From the NCBI GenBank assembly GCA_013054445.1, contig JAAMPI010000301.1, forward strand, positions 1 through 44,146: a stretch of DNA of 44,146 nt, read 5' to 3'. This DNA comes from Cudoniella acicularis (Eukaryota > Ascomycota > Leotiomycetes > Helotiales > Helotiaceae). Each line of letters starts with the position of its first letter. Positions within the stretch are counted from its first letter, which is position 1. Made by a program: the position numbers and the translations under genes. Of the stretch, positions 34,847 to 44,146 are shown one piece after another. The notes under the pieces were generated by a model. The model was not told the origin of the DNA. It was given only the letters and a program-made list of their open reading frames with translations, and did no database searches.

Positions 34847-36820
34847 GTCTTTTGCCGATAAGCTCAAAGCGCCATATGTTATTCGTGATCAATTTGGGAT
34901 GCTTAGTATTGTGATGCTAGTGGAGGTAGGCAAGCTTGCAAGTATTGCCCTACTGCATATAGTTAGTAGAGGAAGTACAAAGTTGAGTTGATGTGGAGGA
35001 AGAGACAAGTTGAACTTACCACAGCAAAGATGAAGAAGTCTGCTTGTCAACTGAAATCACTCAGCGAGGCTGTTGCTTGACCTGTCGTGAGGGAGCGAAT
35101 TGCATTTGGAAGCGAAGGAATTGATCTCAAAGTTGTCGGTCCCACTGAGAGGCAAGGACAGTTATCAATTCGAAGTAGCTCAGAGCAAGAGCGAAGGTGA
35201 GTCGCCAGGGTGCATTCAATGTGCAGAGCCAGCAAAAGTCGTCTTAGATTAGGGGCGGAAGAAGACAACTTTTGATGTTGAGTGCAAAGATGAGAGTTTG
35301 CTGAAGATACCCAAAGGCCCGACCTGTTGCGGAAAATTAAGAGGCAAGGGAGCAAGAGCAAAGGTGACAAGAGGCTAGTCAACGTACCAAAACAGTAGTG
35401 GTCTCTGTGAAGGAAGCCTTGTTGGAGGGTTGGAGGCGGGCAAAAGAACAAGTCTCGACGTTGAAGTGCAAAGATGAGAGTTTTTGACGAGACCCTTATT
35501 AAGCTTTGATCGTTTGGTTGTAAACGATGAGAGGCCAATGGTTGACAAGTTGACTTTCAGCCAATGAAAGTGATAGATCGGAAGTGGTTGTCTGGTAACG
35601 AGGACTACTTTAAAGAATAAGCTAGTTCCCTTTATAGTAATCGAGCCAAGGACAGAGCTTACAATATAAACGTGGCCTGAGAATTGCTAGTATTCACTGG
35701 CATGTCTATACTATTTCTCATGAGTGAATAAGCCACGTCCAGGCCTATTTGGTAGGGATCTATCTGCCTTGTTGATTTTAGAGAGTCCATAAAGGCATTT
35801 GCTTTCCATCGCTCATTGATATTAAGCATTGTTGAGCGAGGCTTCCTGTCTATTGCGAGTAAGGTTCTACCCGTTATGCAGCACCTGGCCAAATATCAAT
35901 GAATAAATGTAAAGCTGAGACAACAACCATCATCTATCAAGCCGCGCAACTAACAAATAATAACGCAGGCAAATATTCGATGTTACATTTAGAGGATGAA
36001 AACAATTGCGCACCAAACAAAGCCAATACAATGCAAGAAGACCAACGTAACAATCAAAATGCACGCGACAACGCAGAAGCAACACGCAGCCAAGCAACCA
36101 AGTTTTTATATCTAAGGTAAGGATGGGCATGCACTGGCACTGTTTCAGTGGTTCTTCACAAATCAGCACACCGCGGCTCTGCCCAAACTCGGGCATTTCT
36201 GCAATCATTCGGGCCGGGCAATCATCAGAAGACGCCTCGTGCTGTGATGGAAGCAGAGCCCGCAAACAATCGTTGGCAATTGCAAAGACATGGAACCCGA
36301 AGGAAATTTCTACCTAGACACATCTCTTGCGGGTCCAGATTTGGGCAGGAGCCTTGCTCGGAAACAAGTTAGGCAAAGAGCGGCAACATCGACCGGAAAG
36401 AAAGGCACATCAGCTAAAAGCTGGTTAGCTGGTTATCTTGGGACACACAGGAAAGCACGAGGGACAAGAATGGAACGACAAATGATGTATAGGTAAGTAC
36501 AGTCTAGTCTAAAATTTTCCTGCGACATTTGACCCTGGATTGTGGGCGCGGAGATGCCGCCTCTAGTGTTCCTCAGGAGCCTAAAGATCGAAAGGAAGCA
36601 AGTTGCAAGGGTAAGTTTACACACAACCAATGATGCTCACATAACGTCCTCACACGTGCAATCCCAACACCAAGAAGGCCAAACAATGGTCGATAGTTCT
36701 AAAGGGGTATCTGTCAAACGCCGTTGGAATCGATGACGTCTGCTTCTCTCAGGTTCTGTCAAACTTTTTTGTCCCACAATGGCAGCTTCCCTTCCCAATG
36801 ACATAAATCTACATCTGTTT
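34847..36820. other. Intergenic region upstream of DIM-2, downstream of DUG2
   Basis: About 2 kb. The DIM-2-proximal part probably holds its leader and promoter, with a candidate 5'-UTR intron at 35019-34953 and the degenerate duplication described separately. A minus-strand frame at 35659-35892 is open for 77 codons with mildly protein-like composition but no motif. The remainder to 36820 shows nothing I can identify. Confidence 0.5.
35183..35483. repeat. Degenerate direct duplication in the DIM-2 upstream region
   Basis: GAGCAAGAGCGAAGGTGA (35183-35200) recurs as GAGCAAGAGCAAAGGTGA (35350-35367), and AGTGCAAAGATGAGAGTTT (35281-35299) recurs exactly at 35465-35483. The related words lie in the same order, 167 and 184 bp apart. 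The sequence before the second word, GGCGGAAGAAGACAAC, resembles GGCGGGCAAAAGAACAAG in the other copy. Confidence 0.65.
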
Positions 36821-39800
36821 TTACTTCCTGGGTAACTCCTTAAACACCTTTCGGAAAATCTCCCGACCCTTATACAAATTGCTCACTCTCAGGCGCTCAT
36901 TATCTAAGTGTGCGCTGTCACTTGCTTGTCCACATGGTAAGTGGGCAGCCGGAGCACCAAATTCCTTTTCTAAGAATCTGATGCTTGGTATAGATCCTCC
37001 TTCTCGGATATATAAAGGTTTTCTGCCTCTTCTGCGACCGTCTGTGCTATTATTGTTGTTAGATGGGCTAATGGAATCCGGAGGGATGGCCTCTAGAGGA
37101 GTTGCTGCCAGAGACGTATGGTCACTGCCGTTTGTTAAGATTTTAGTGGTGGTGGGCGTTGGCTTAAGACTTGGGCTCATAGTGGGTGTTCCTGGCTGCT
37201 GTATATTTTGTTTTGGTTTTGGGCCCGGGACACTCGAACGTCTCGTGTCTCCTATTGGGCCCCAAACATCCATGATTGCTTCCTCCAAGGTCTGGAAAAT
37301 CTCATTATCAGGGTCACCGAGCCAGGCGTCGGCTTGATTATCAATTGAAATCGAGAGACGATTGTGCGTGTCGAGGGTAGCGAAGGCGTCTGAAAGGAAG
37401 GTCGTAAGGGATTTGATCACATCGTCTACTTCTTGGTTTGGCACAAGACGAAGAGAAATTGCTGCACTTGCGTGCGAAGATACCAAGGAGCCATCCGGAC
37501 CAGAGACCTTGTAACGATGGATGGTCAAGTTGGGCTCGCGCCACCGCGCCATGAGAGACGCTTTTAGGGTTTCTGGTGGGCCGAGTTCGGGGTTGCGCCG
37601 TATCAACACATCAGTGATGTCGTTGTATCGGGCCTCTTCAGCTGGTGTTAAGGGCAAGATATCGTCGTAGAATCCGGGGATTTGAATTCGGTTGTGGAGT
37701 CCTTTGAGCCTGGCAAGTATGGCTGTTAAATCGAATAGCGGCTCATCCATCATGAAACTTCCATCTACACCACTGTGAACATCAGGATGATTGCTGTCAA
37801 CCTTCACAGTCGCGTGAAGCATCCCTCGTAATCCGTATGTCAGACATGGAACTTCATCATCTAACCAGTAGCTGTTTGCAAGAATTATGTAGTCGATATC
37901 GCCAATTAGATCTTTATGCCGTCTGACGCATCCTTGAAACCACGTGAACCAGATTCTTCTTCGCCTTCAATGAGAAATGTTATGTCTGACTCCAACTCCT
38001 TCTCATGGACAAGATCTACGACGCCGTAGAGAGCAGCCATTATTGGTCCTTTATTGTCTGATACGCCTCGACCGTAAAGGTAACCGTTGACACCTTTCAT
38101 CTGGAATGGGTCGATGATCCACTTGTCTTGCTTGTTATCAGCGGGAACAACGTCATCTGCGTTATCGGTCAGTGATGGAGCTCTCTCATCTGCAAAATTA
38201 CTCACAATGGCCATAGAATAGTATCTTCTTTCGCTTGGCGGCTGTTTCTGCATTTCCTTTGAACCTAGCGTAGACAACGGGATTTTGGCGATGCTGGGTG
38301 TTGAGCATCTCGGTCTGGGCGCCATATTTTTTGAACAACGTCCGCAAAAAAGTCGCACCACGCCTGCAGTCCTCCGCATGATCGGGTCTTGAAGAGATGG
38401 TCTTGAATGAGACAAACTCCTGAAGAGATTTTATCAATTGATTTGCAGCAATGTCTGATTTGCCATGAGATTCTGATGTGCAACCACTGATGTTCCAAAT
38501 TGATACGGAATTATCGTTGGCACCTGTAATATAGAGTTGTTGCCCATTGTATGTAGTGATTGCTGAAGCCAGTATTCGACCCTCGTGGGCTTTCCATCGA
38601 TTGACGCAGTGGTACTTTTGGTTGAACGAGGAAGAGCTCTGGTATTTGCCATATTGAACTGTACTGTATTTCTGTCGCTATAGCGTTAGCAATTTGCAAC
38701 AATTTCTGAATTTCAAGGCTTACTCTTGCGAATCCGGTAGACCCAGCGCTCCAAAGATAACCCCATCCCATTTGCAATGTCATGACATCTCCTTTGTGTG
38801 CTTTGATAACTCGGAGCTTTTGTTTCGTATCGAGGTCCCACAACTCTATAACCCCTTCAAGTTTGCTACTATAGAGGAAAGATCCGTCCACTGCCATTGA
38901 GAGCACCGATTCAGCGTCATCCTCTCCCAAACAAGCTACCTCTTTGATCGGCTGGTTATCGTGAGAAAGTTTCCATATCTTGATAGTACCATCCCCTCCC
39001 CCAGACACCAATACATCTTCGTCTGACTCAACAAGCCTAGTGACACCGCGGACCAGAAGCATGCAATAGACATAGCCAAAGTGAGCGTAGTGCATCATAT
39101 GGGCTTTGTCAATCTCGACTATTTCGCCCTCATCGACTGTTCGAGTGGGCTGTGGTCGCGGTGTGGAAGTTCCCCCGTGCTGCACGGAATCAAAAAATCT
39201 GTGATTTCTTCGATCTGGATGGTGATCAAGGTTTGGGCGTGGTCTTGAAGCCGAATCTTTCAAACTGCACCATTGTATGCTTGTGTTCTGCGCCCCTAGA
39301 TACACCGTCTCGAATTGCCTCGAATATGCCGCACTGAATACGTCTCCCACATCGTAGGTGCTGTATATGTGATACAATCGCTTTAAATTGATCGGACACC
39401 AAGCGTTGACAATGGCATCGCCAGCGCTGGAAAACAGTAGCTGGCCGTCCGCAGAAAGGAAGAGGCAGAGGACTGCGCGAGTGTGGGCTTGAATTCGCAG
39501 AACAAGCTCGAATGATGCCAAGGACCACACCACAATCTCTCCATCTTGTGTTCCCGCATAGATGTATCTATCTCCTACCGCGAGGGCAAGTATTGAGCTA
39601 TCGTTTTGGAGATGGTGCGCAAGCTCCGGGGGCTCTTTCGCGCGGCCTGAATCGGTGCCTTCAACTCGTTCAGTGATGTCGTATATTTCCTCGTCATCGC
39701 TAGTATTGGCTACAGAGCCGTTAGCCAGGTGTTTTTTCAATGCGTGTGGATGTGAAGCTGTTCGAGATGCAAATATCGAGGCCATTGCAAAGGTTGAGTC

Positions 39801-40227
39801 TGGTACGTCAAAGGTCCCATGGCCGTGGGGAGAGGTGCAGTAGCGAAGGGCGAACGCGATCCCCACGTTTCTCTTTAAGACCACCTATAAGAAGGCGCCC
39901 TTTACCACCACCGGCTCGCCACATTTCCATTCGACATAGTGAAAGAAGCCAGGAGACACCGGAACTGGGGATGGAATTCTCGTTCGACTCACATGTCTGT
40001 CCCTCGCTGCCTTCTTCCTCTTCCTCATCCACATCGGCATCTCTGCTCTCAGTCCTGGACCAGTCTGAAGGATTCCCGTCCCCATCCTCGCTGGTCGACG
40101 CGCTTGATGGAGGGTTGCACATCATTTCGCAGAAGGCTGTTGGATTCTCTCTGGCACAGCCGTTCCAGCGTTCGAGATGAAAGTCTGCGTTGTCATTGAC
40201 GATTTTTTTGCGCTTGGTTGCTGACAT
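36821..40227 (-). CDS. DUG2: Dug2-like WD40 plus M20 metallopeptidase (glutathione degradosome subunit), one-base frameshift
   Basis: The core gene starts at ATG 39785: exons to 38724, 38671-38206 and 38156-36821, with introns of 52 and 49 bp, for about 954 residues if one base is restored. An optional first exon at 40227-39993 splices in frame (193-bp intron, GTGAGT..CCAG) and adds about 83 acidic residues. WD repeats fill the N-terminal half (IYAGTQDGEIVVWSL; LVSGGGDGTIKIWKL; GVIELWDLDTKQKLRV; DNSVSIWNISG). The M20 part has FYGHYDVVPADNK, GRGVSDNKGP, EGEEESGSRGF, IREGGSIPS and ASDSAHLDNE, holding the expected metal ligands. A Ser/Pro-rich insertion lies between the last two M20 halves. In yeast Dug2 pairs with Dug3 to cleave the gamma-glutamyl bond of glutathione. 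Frame is lost near 37924-37930: FKDA runs to a stop, while VRRHKDLIGDIDYI continues in the next frame. Confidence 0.85.
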
Positions 40228-40908
40228 TTCGACTTATTGGCGAGAGTCTCGATGGCGCGAGAATGGCCCATGATGGCGCCTTCATCTATATGAAGAATTT
40301 TGGATGAAAATGAGGAATAAAACTCAGCGGCCTTGGTGTTTGTTCCGACCTCATGCAGTTCGCATCCCACGACAAGCTCCCTTTCATGTCTTGGTCTTGA
40401 ATTTTATACCACGGACTCACCGTGTGCGCTGCATATGCGTCTGCCGCCGGTGCTCGGAGGGCGAGCTGCATAAAGCTATGCAAATGCACAAGAGATCAGA
40501 CAACAGCGTAGGATTGTGTTCTGATGCTTTGCTGTGCTGTGGTAGCATCCGAATTGCATTGAGGTCACAATAAGTATCATGCTGACCGAAGCGCTAAATG
40601 GTTACCGTACTGGTAACAGGAAGCTTTTGGGGGGGGGGGCTTGGAAGAGCGGAATTGCATGTTGGTCTGCGCTGCCAGGAAGCCGAATTCAACGCTTTTG
40701 CTTTTGGCGGAACAGTTTTGGGATTGGATCTTGAACGCATAATTTGAAAACATCTGCTTTCATGAGGCTGTCACAATGTTCTATTTTCTATAGACCAATT
40801 CTTCCACCCAGGGCAACCGAGGCCAAACAACCACCGTTCCCTCACGCGAAACTGGCTTCTACCAGATAAGTCAGACTCAACTTTTTTTTTTAAAAATTAA
40901 ATACATGT
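40228..40908. other. Spacer upstream of DUG2
   Basis: About 680 bp between the DUG2 start (upstream form) and the HNH gene stop. It includes a G-run at 40629-40639 and a T-run near 40881-40890. No gene was seen; the small plus-strand frame at 40304-40573 has no motif. Confidence 0.5.
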
Positions 40909-42155
40909 CTATTGAGTCAAATCAACTTCGGTCGCCAAGCGATTGAACAGCTCAAACTCCATCCTCTCAGCAGCCTTTGGACCCTCAAGTATACTACCAA
41001 CTATATCAGAGCCAGGTGGGAAATCATGCTCGAAGATAGGCTCGCCAGCACCCCTCATATTAATCAAAACCGCTTGTCGAAAATGCCACCTAAAAAGTTC
41101 ATCTACTGGCCTTTGAGGATCATTAAGAAGTCTTCGATCAAGATGTTTCCCGGCAATCTGCTCGCTGTCGAAGCCGAAGTGTACGATCTTGTAATCGTCC
41201 TAAATTAACGATTAGCTACTTTATATTCGCAAGGATTGTGAGACACATACGTCTGGATCGATCGAGAACGCAAACGCATCAAATAGCGTATGTACAGTAC
41301 TATCAAGCAACATTCCATTCTGTACAGAATTGATACTACCGCCTACGGTTGGGTGAATTGAGATCCAACGCGCGAAATTGTTGTTCTTCCAGTGCTCCTC
41401 GTATGCTAGAGGGAATATATGTGCAGCCTCGAAGCCTCTCCAGATATTGTATGGAGCGCCAAGCGCTTCTTTCCCTGTTATGACGCACCGTCTATCTCGT
41501 GAACGAACCGCGTCACAAAATACTTGGACACGCTGTCCAGATTGCGATGAAGTCGATGTACGGACTAATGCCGCCTCGTTATTAATATTAAAAGGTGCTA
41601 CTAATGAGTTAGCCATGTAAAGGAGTTGGTTGAAAATAATGTACCACGAGAATCAATGTAATAATTTCCAGGCAAAAGTGGAGAGTCATCCTTCTCTATT
41701 TTGATATTGCTTCCATTCCGTAGATCATATTCGCCGTTAAAGAAGATGAAAATCTCTATCATAGTATGCAGGTTGGCATTTGTAACACCTTCTGTTAGAA
41801 CCAAGCCACCAATTGAAGTACTTCGATCGCGTGTATCGAAGATATGAACGTCGCGACCTGCGGAGCGATTTTGAGGAGGCATGTGTGACTGAGTGTTTTC
41901 ATGTAATGGGGAAGAGGGAGCGTCTACGAGGTGTTGTAGAGCATCTGCAGTGTATGGTAGAGCGTTTGTGAGGTGTGGTAAAGCGTTTGTAGAATGTGGC
42001 AGAGCGCCTGCAAAGTAGAGGAGAGTGTCTGGAGAGTGGAGGAGATTGTCTTTGGGGTGGTCTTCAATGATGTTTTCGAGCTGTAGGAGTGTATCGGATT
42101 GTGGGGAGCTGGAGTGTGAGGAGCCTGAGCTGGAGTGAGCAGAAGAAGACGACAT
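40909..42155 (-). CDS. HNH-nuclease-domain protein with heptad-repeat N-terminus
   Basis: Three exons, 42155-41645, 41597-41251 and 41199-40909, with introns of 47 bp (GTACAT..TAG) and 51 bp (GTATGT..TTTAG). The product is about 382 residues. The first 20 residues are mostly Ser, followed by heptads such as ALPHSTN and ALPHLTN. SAGRDVHIFDTRDR starts the conserved part. The nuclease core reads RSRDRRCVITG, GFEAAHIFPLAY, NSVQNGMLLDSTVHTLFDAF, which supplies the His-Asn-His set of the HNH_2-type domain common in fungal proteins of unknown role. The exon 3 tail contains DDYKIVHFGF and RRLLNDPQRPVDELFRWHFRQ, then FELFNRL near the end. The HNH residues look intact, so metal-dependent DNA cleavage is possible. 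Many fungal relatives are expanded and unstudied. Confidence 0.85.
41922..42047 (-). repeat. 21-bp tandem repeat coding heptads in the HNH protein
   Basis: Six consecutive heptads: NLLHSPD, TLLYFAG, ALPHSTN, ALPHLTN, ALPYTAD, ALQHLVD (residues about 37-78). The last four are closest to each other, and Ala/Thr, Leu and His/Tyr positions keep phase. Confidence 0.75.
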
Positions 42156-42251
42156 CGTCAAGATTTGGATAGCGTGTAGCGTGCAGCATGTAGGAGACGG
42201 CAGGCACGTTTGAAGATGGAAAGTGCTTTGAAGAAATGACGATAACAAGAC

Positions 42252-42318
42252 AAGGCTGAGCCGAGGGTGATAAAAGGCTGAGCCGAGGGCGATAAGCGCC
42301 TGAGCAAGGGCGGGTGAT
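42252..42318. repeat. 22-bp tandem repeat upstream of the HNH gene
   Basis: AAGGCTGAGCCGAGGGTGAT starts the unit at 42252-42273. The unit recurs with one change at 42274-42295, and a third, degenerate copy (CTGAGCAAGGGCGGGTGAT) follows to 42318. It lies about 100 bp upstream of the HNH start codon. Confidence 0.7.
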
Positions 42319-42820
42319 CATGCACTACCCTTTGAACCCGCTGCAGGTAAAATGCGATCCTTCTACGACTCGGGATCCGGATGCCTCATTCGATTATATT
42401 AGCAAAACGCCTTCTACATTGGTCGTACGAGGACTGTCTTGTGCATCACTTATGGTTCAACAAGATCTAGCGGGTTCGGGAAACGGGTACTGGTACGTGT
42501 CGTGTCTATACTGGAGACAATTCCAGCCAACTTCGAAAGATGGAAAATCCGAGAAAGAATTTTATCCTCATCTGGCTTCATCCTATTTCAATTCTCTTAC
42601 TGTCAGCTCCTTTCATGAGTAACCATTCAATTTCAAGCGCCTCAGGTAATTTCGCGAACAAATCGCGGAACAGTCGAAAGAATACAAGGCGAATCAAACC
42701 ATAGGGACATTGCCCGTCTCGAAGTCTGGTTCTCGACTTCTGGTGAGTCTGAGAGCTTTAGTCACGTCATGGCCACGTTGACTTTAGAGCAGGTGATTTT
42801 CCTTTCCCTGGTGAGAATTT

Positions 42821-42843
42821 ATCTGGATCTGGATCTGGATCTG
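42821..42843. repeat. ATCTGG hexamer microsatellite
   Basis: Three full ATCTGG units followed by ATCTG, in sequence without a supported gene. Confidence 0.7.
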
Positions 42844-44146
42844 TTCTGCATCTGCACGTGGAGAACCGTAAACGATCTAAACAGAGACAAAAATGTAATG
42901 TCGTATCCTACGCAAGGGAAGAGACAGCAATAACAAGAATATCCTTGTGCAGCTTAATCGGTATGTGCCAATTTTTGTCATTTCCGGCGTTAATAACCTC
43001 TGAAGGACGATTCGATAGTCGAAGAATAGACAAGACACTCTGGTATTTTATTCTCATGGATCAAAGCATGATCATTACAGGGAGAGGGGATTAATGTACG
43101 TCGATGATTGGAGAGTTGTTGATCTGAAAATCGGACATGTTCTGCTCGATCTGAACCCCTTTTCTTTTTCCTGCACGATTTTCCTGCACGAATTCCTTTT
43201 GCCGTGCCGTCACTTACGAACGTATCACTATTTTCCTAGCCCCCGCCGACGTTCAGCATATGGGTTTCCCCGTCCTTCTGCGGTCCATTTATAGAAGGTA
43301 TGACCCAGGAGCCTATCCATGATGCGCAAGTGTTGAACCGCCATGTCACGCTGAACTAGTTGACTCAGAAGGTCACATGTTTGGGTTTTGTCCGAGCTTT
43401 CAGTAGGGCTTCCAAGCTTCAGATTTCTTTGCAATTTCCGAAATGTTCAATTTCTTGGTTTGGTCTGGGCTCCAGCGTCTCCTTTTAATACTTGGCGTAG
43501 TTGTTAAACCTACACGGCAATAGTCGAGGTCACGTGGGGCTCCTCCATGTTTTTTTCACGAGGCATGTTTGCCAAGATTCATTCAATTGAGAAAACTACC
43601 TGGCATCTCGGAATACAAAGTGTATTATCCCAAAGGACTGGAATCTGAGGTCTAGAGCTTCCTTTTTTTTTTTTTGACGGAACTGCGAGCACAGCAAGTT
43701 CTAATCATTTTCAAAGATCGATTCAGGGGGGAGGATCGGATCTCGCATCCGAAAAGTGAGGGGAAAGATAAGAGACCGTACGGCATCTGTTCCGTAACTG
43801 GCAACATTGCAGCAAGACTAGTACTACGAGGCTACCAAGTGTGTAAGTAGATAACTTTGAGATAATTGTTGAAGAATTTCATTCAACAAAGATTTGCTAC
43901 ATCGTTCCTACGTCACGACGACCACAGCCGAGTCCACATGGTTCGGCTCTGCGACTTACCTACGGCTGGCATCCCTATCGCGGCATTAGAAATGCAATTC
44001 CAGTTTTCATGTGAGTATCAAGCATCCTCAAAACTTAAACAGGGGAGCTCAGCGATAAGAGCTCCTTATCAGCCTTGAGCCTGGAGATCCGCGCGAGTCT
44101 CCCCCCCCCCCCCTTTTGCTGATAACACAGACCACTATTCAGATCT

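Larger units (their letters stand above)
42156..44146. other. Right-hand region, no supported gene
   Basis: About 2 kb. The part next to 42156 is the HNH gene promoter and includes the 22-bp repeats. Around 42650-42900 two overlapping plus-strand frames are unusually long and coding-like (words such as FREQIAEQSKEYK, and RLEVWFSTSGE), with GTGAGT at 42742, but there is no start or domain. Poly-T near 43664-43675 and poly-C at 44101-44113 are simple tracts. Confidence 0.45.

Noticed and set aside
35047..35538. 163-codon minus-strand open frame upstream of DIM-2
   Set aside because: It begins at TTG, spans the degenerate duplication, contains no motif, and lies in the probable leader or promoter of DIM-2.
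44101..44113. Poly-C tract near the right edge, considered as a telomere-like or contig-end signal
   Set aside because: It is a simple 13-base homopolymer; no TTAGGG-type repeat is present.
1..44146. CRISPR array, prophage, bacterial operon or biosynthetic gene cluster
   Set aside because: Intron-bearing fungal genes throughout; no regular spacer-repeat pattern, no phage genes and no PKS/NRPS/terpene core enzyme.

Overview
The window is chromosomal DNA of a filamentous ascomycete (Pezizomycotina, possibly a leotiomycete). Genes carry short GT-AG introns, mostly 44-115 bp. Coding blocks are GC-richer and are separated by AT-rich intergenic stretches. A complete DIM-2-type DNA methyltransferase and a Dug2 WD40-peptidase are present. 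I saw no prokaryotic operons, rRNA, convincing tRNA or CRISPR array. All identities come from reading motifs by eye; no database search was run.

Layout, left to right. (1) 1-2708, minus: a CCCH / RWD-like / CHY zinc-finger protein, cut by the left edge. (2) 5720-6835, plus: a 3-beta-HSD/Erg26-like gene broken by three in-frame stops. (3) 7456-8905, minus: an Ntn-type L-asparaginase. (4) 8906-13758: an AT-rich gene-poor stretch with a possible terminal-inverted-repeat element and a decayed small secreted Cys-containing protein gene. (5) 13759-15907, plus: a Gly/Asn/Gln-rich low-complexity protein and a short-chain dehydrogenase. (6) 16365-17586, minus: a dienelactone-hydrolase relic that has lost its catalytic Cys and His. 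(7) 18104-22875, plus: a TAPT1/Emp65-family membrane protein and a pseudokinase. (8) 23185-24698, minus: an HSL-type esterase; 25658-26947, plus: an SMP-30/gluconolactonase-like protein; 27037-28868, minus: a PNPOx-like/FNR-like oxidoreductase. (9) 29859-34846, minus: DIM-2. (10) 36821-39785 (perhaps to 40227), minus: DUG2. (11) 40909-42155, minus: an HNH-nuclease-domain protein. The remainder to 44146 has no gene I can support.

The genes do not form an obvious pathway or biosynthetic cluster. The connecting themes are genome defence and decay. DIM-2 is the enzyme class that methylates repeat-induced point-mutated DNA in Neurospora, and the same window holds three decayed genes. Two or three otherwise well-conserved genes (oxidoreductase, DUG2, possibly SMP-30) also need one-base corrections to keep frame, which may be real lesions or assembly errors. 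The less expected structures are a triplicated acidic repeat in the DIM-2 N-terminus, a degenerate duplication upstream of DIM-2, a 290-bp DIM-2 intron next to a 25-nt exon, and a 21-bp heptad-coding minisatellite in the HNH gene.
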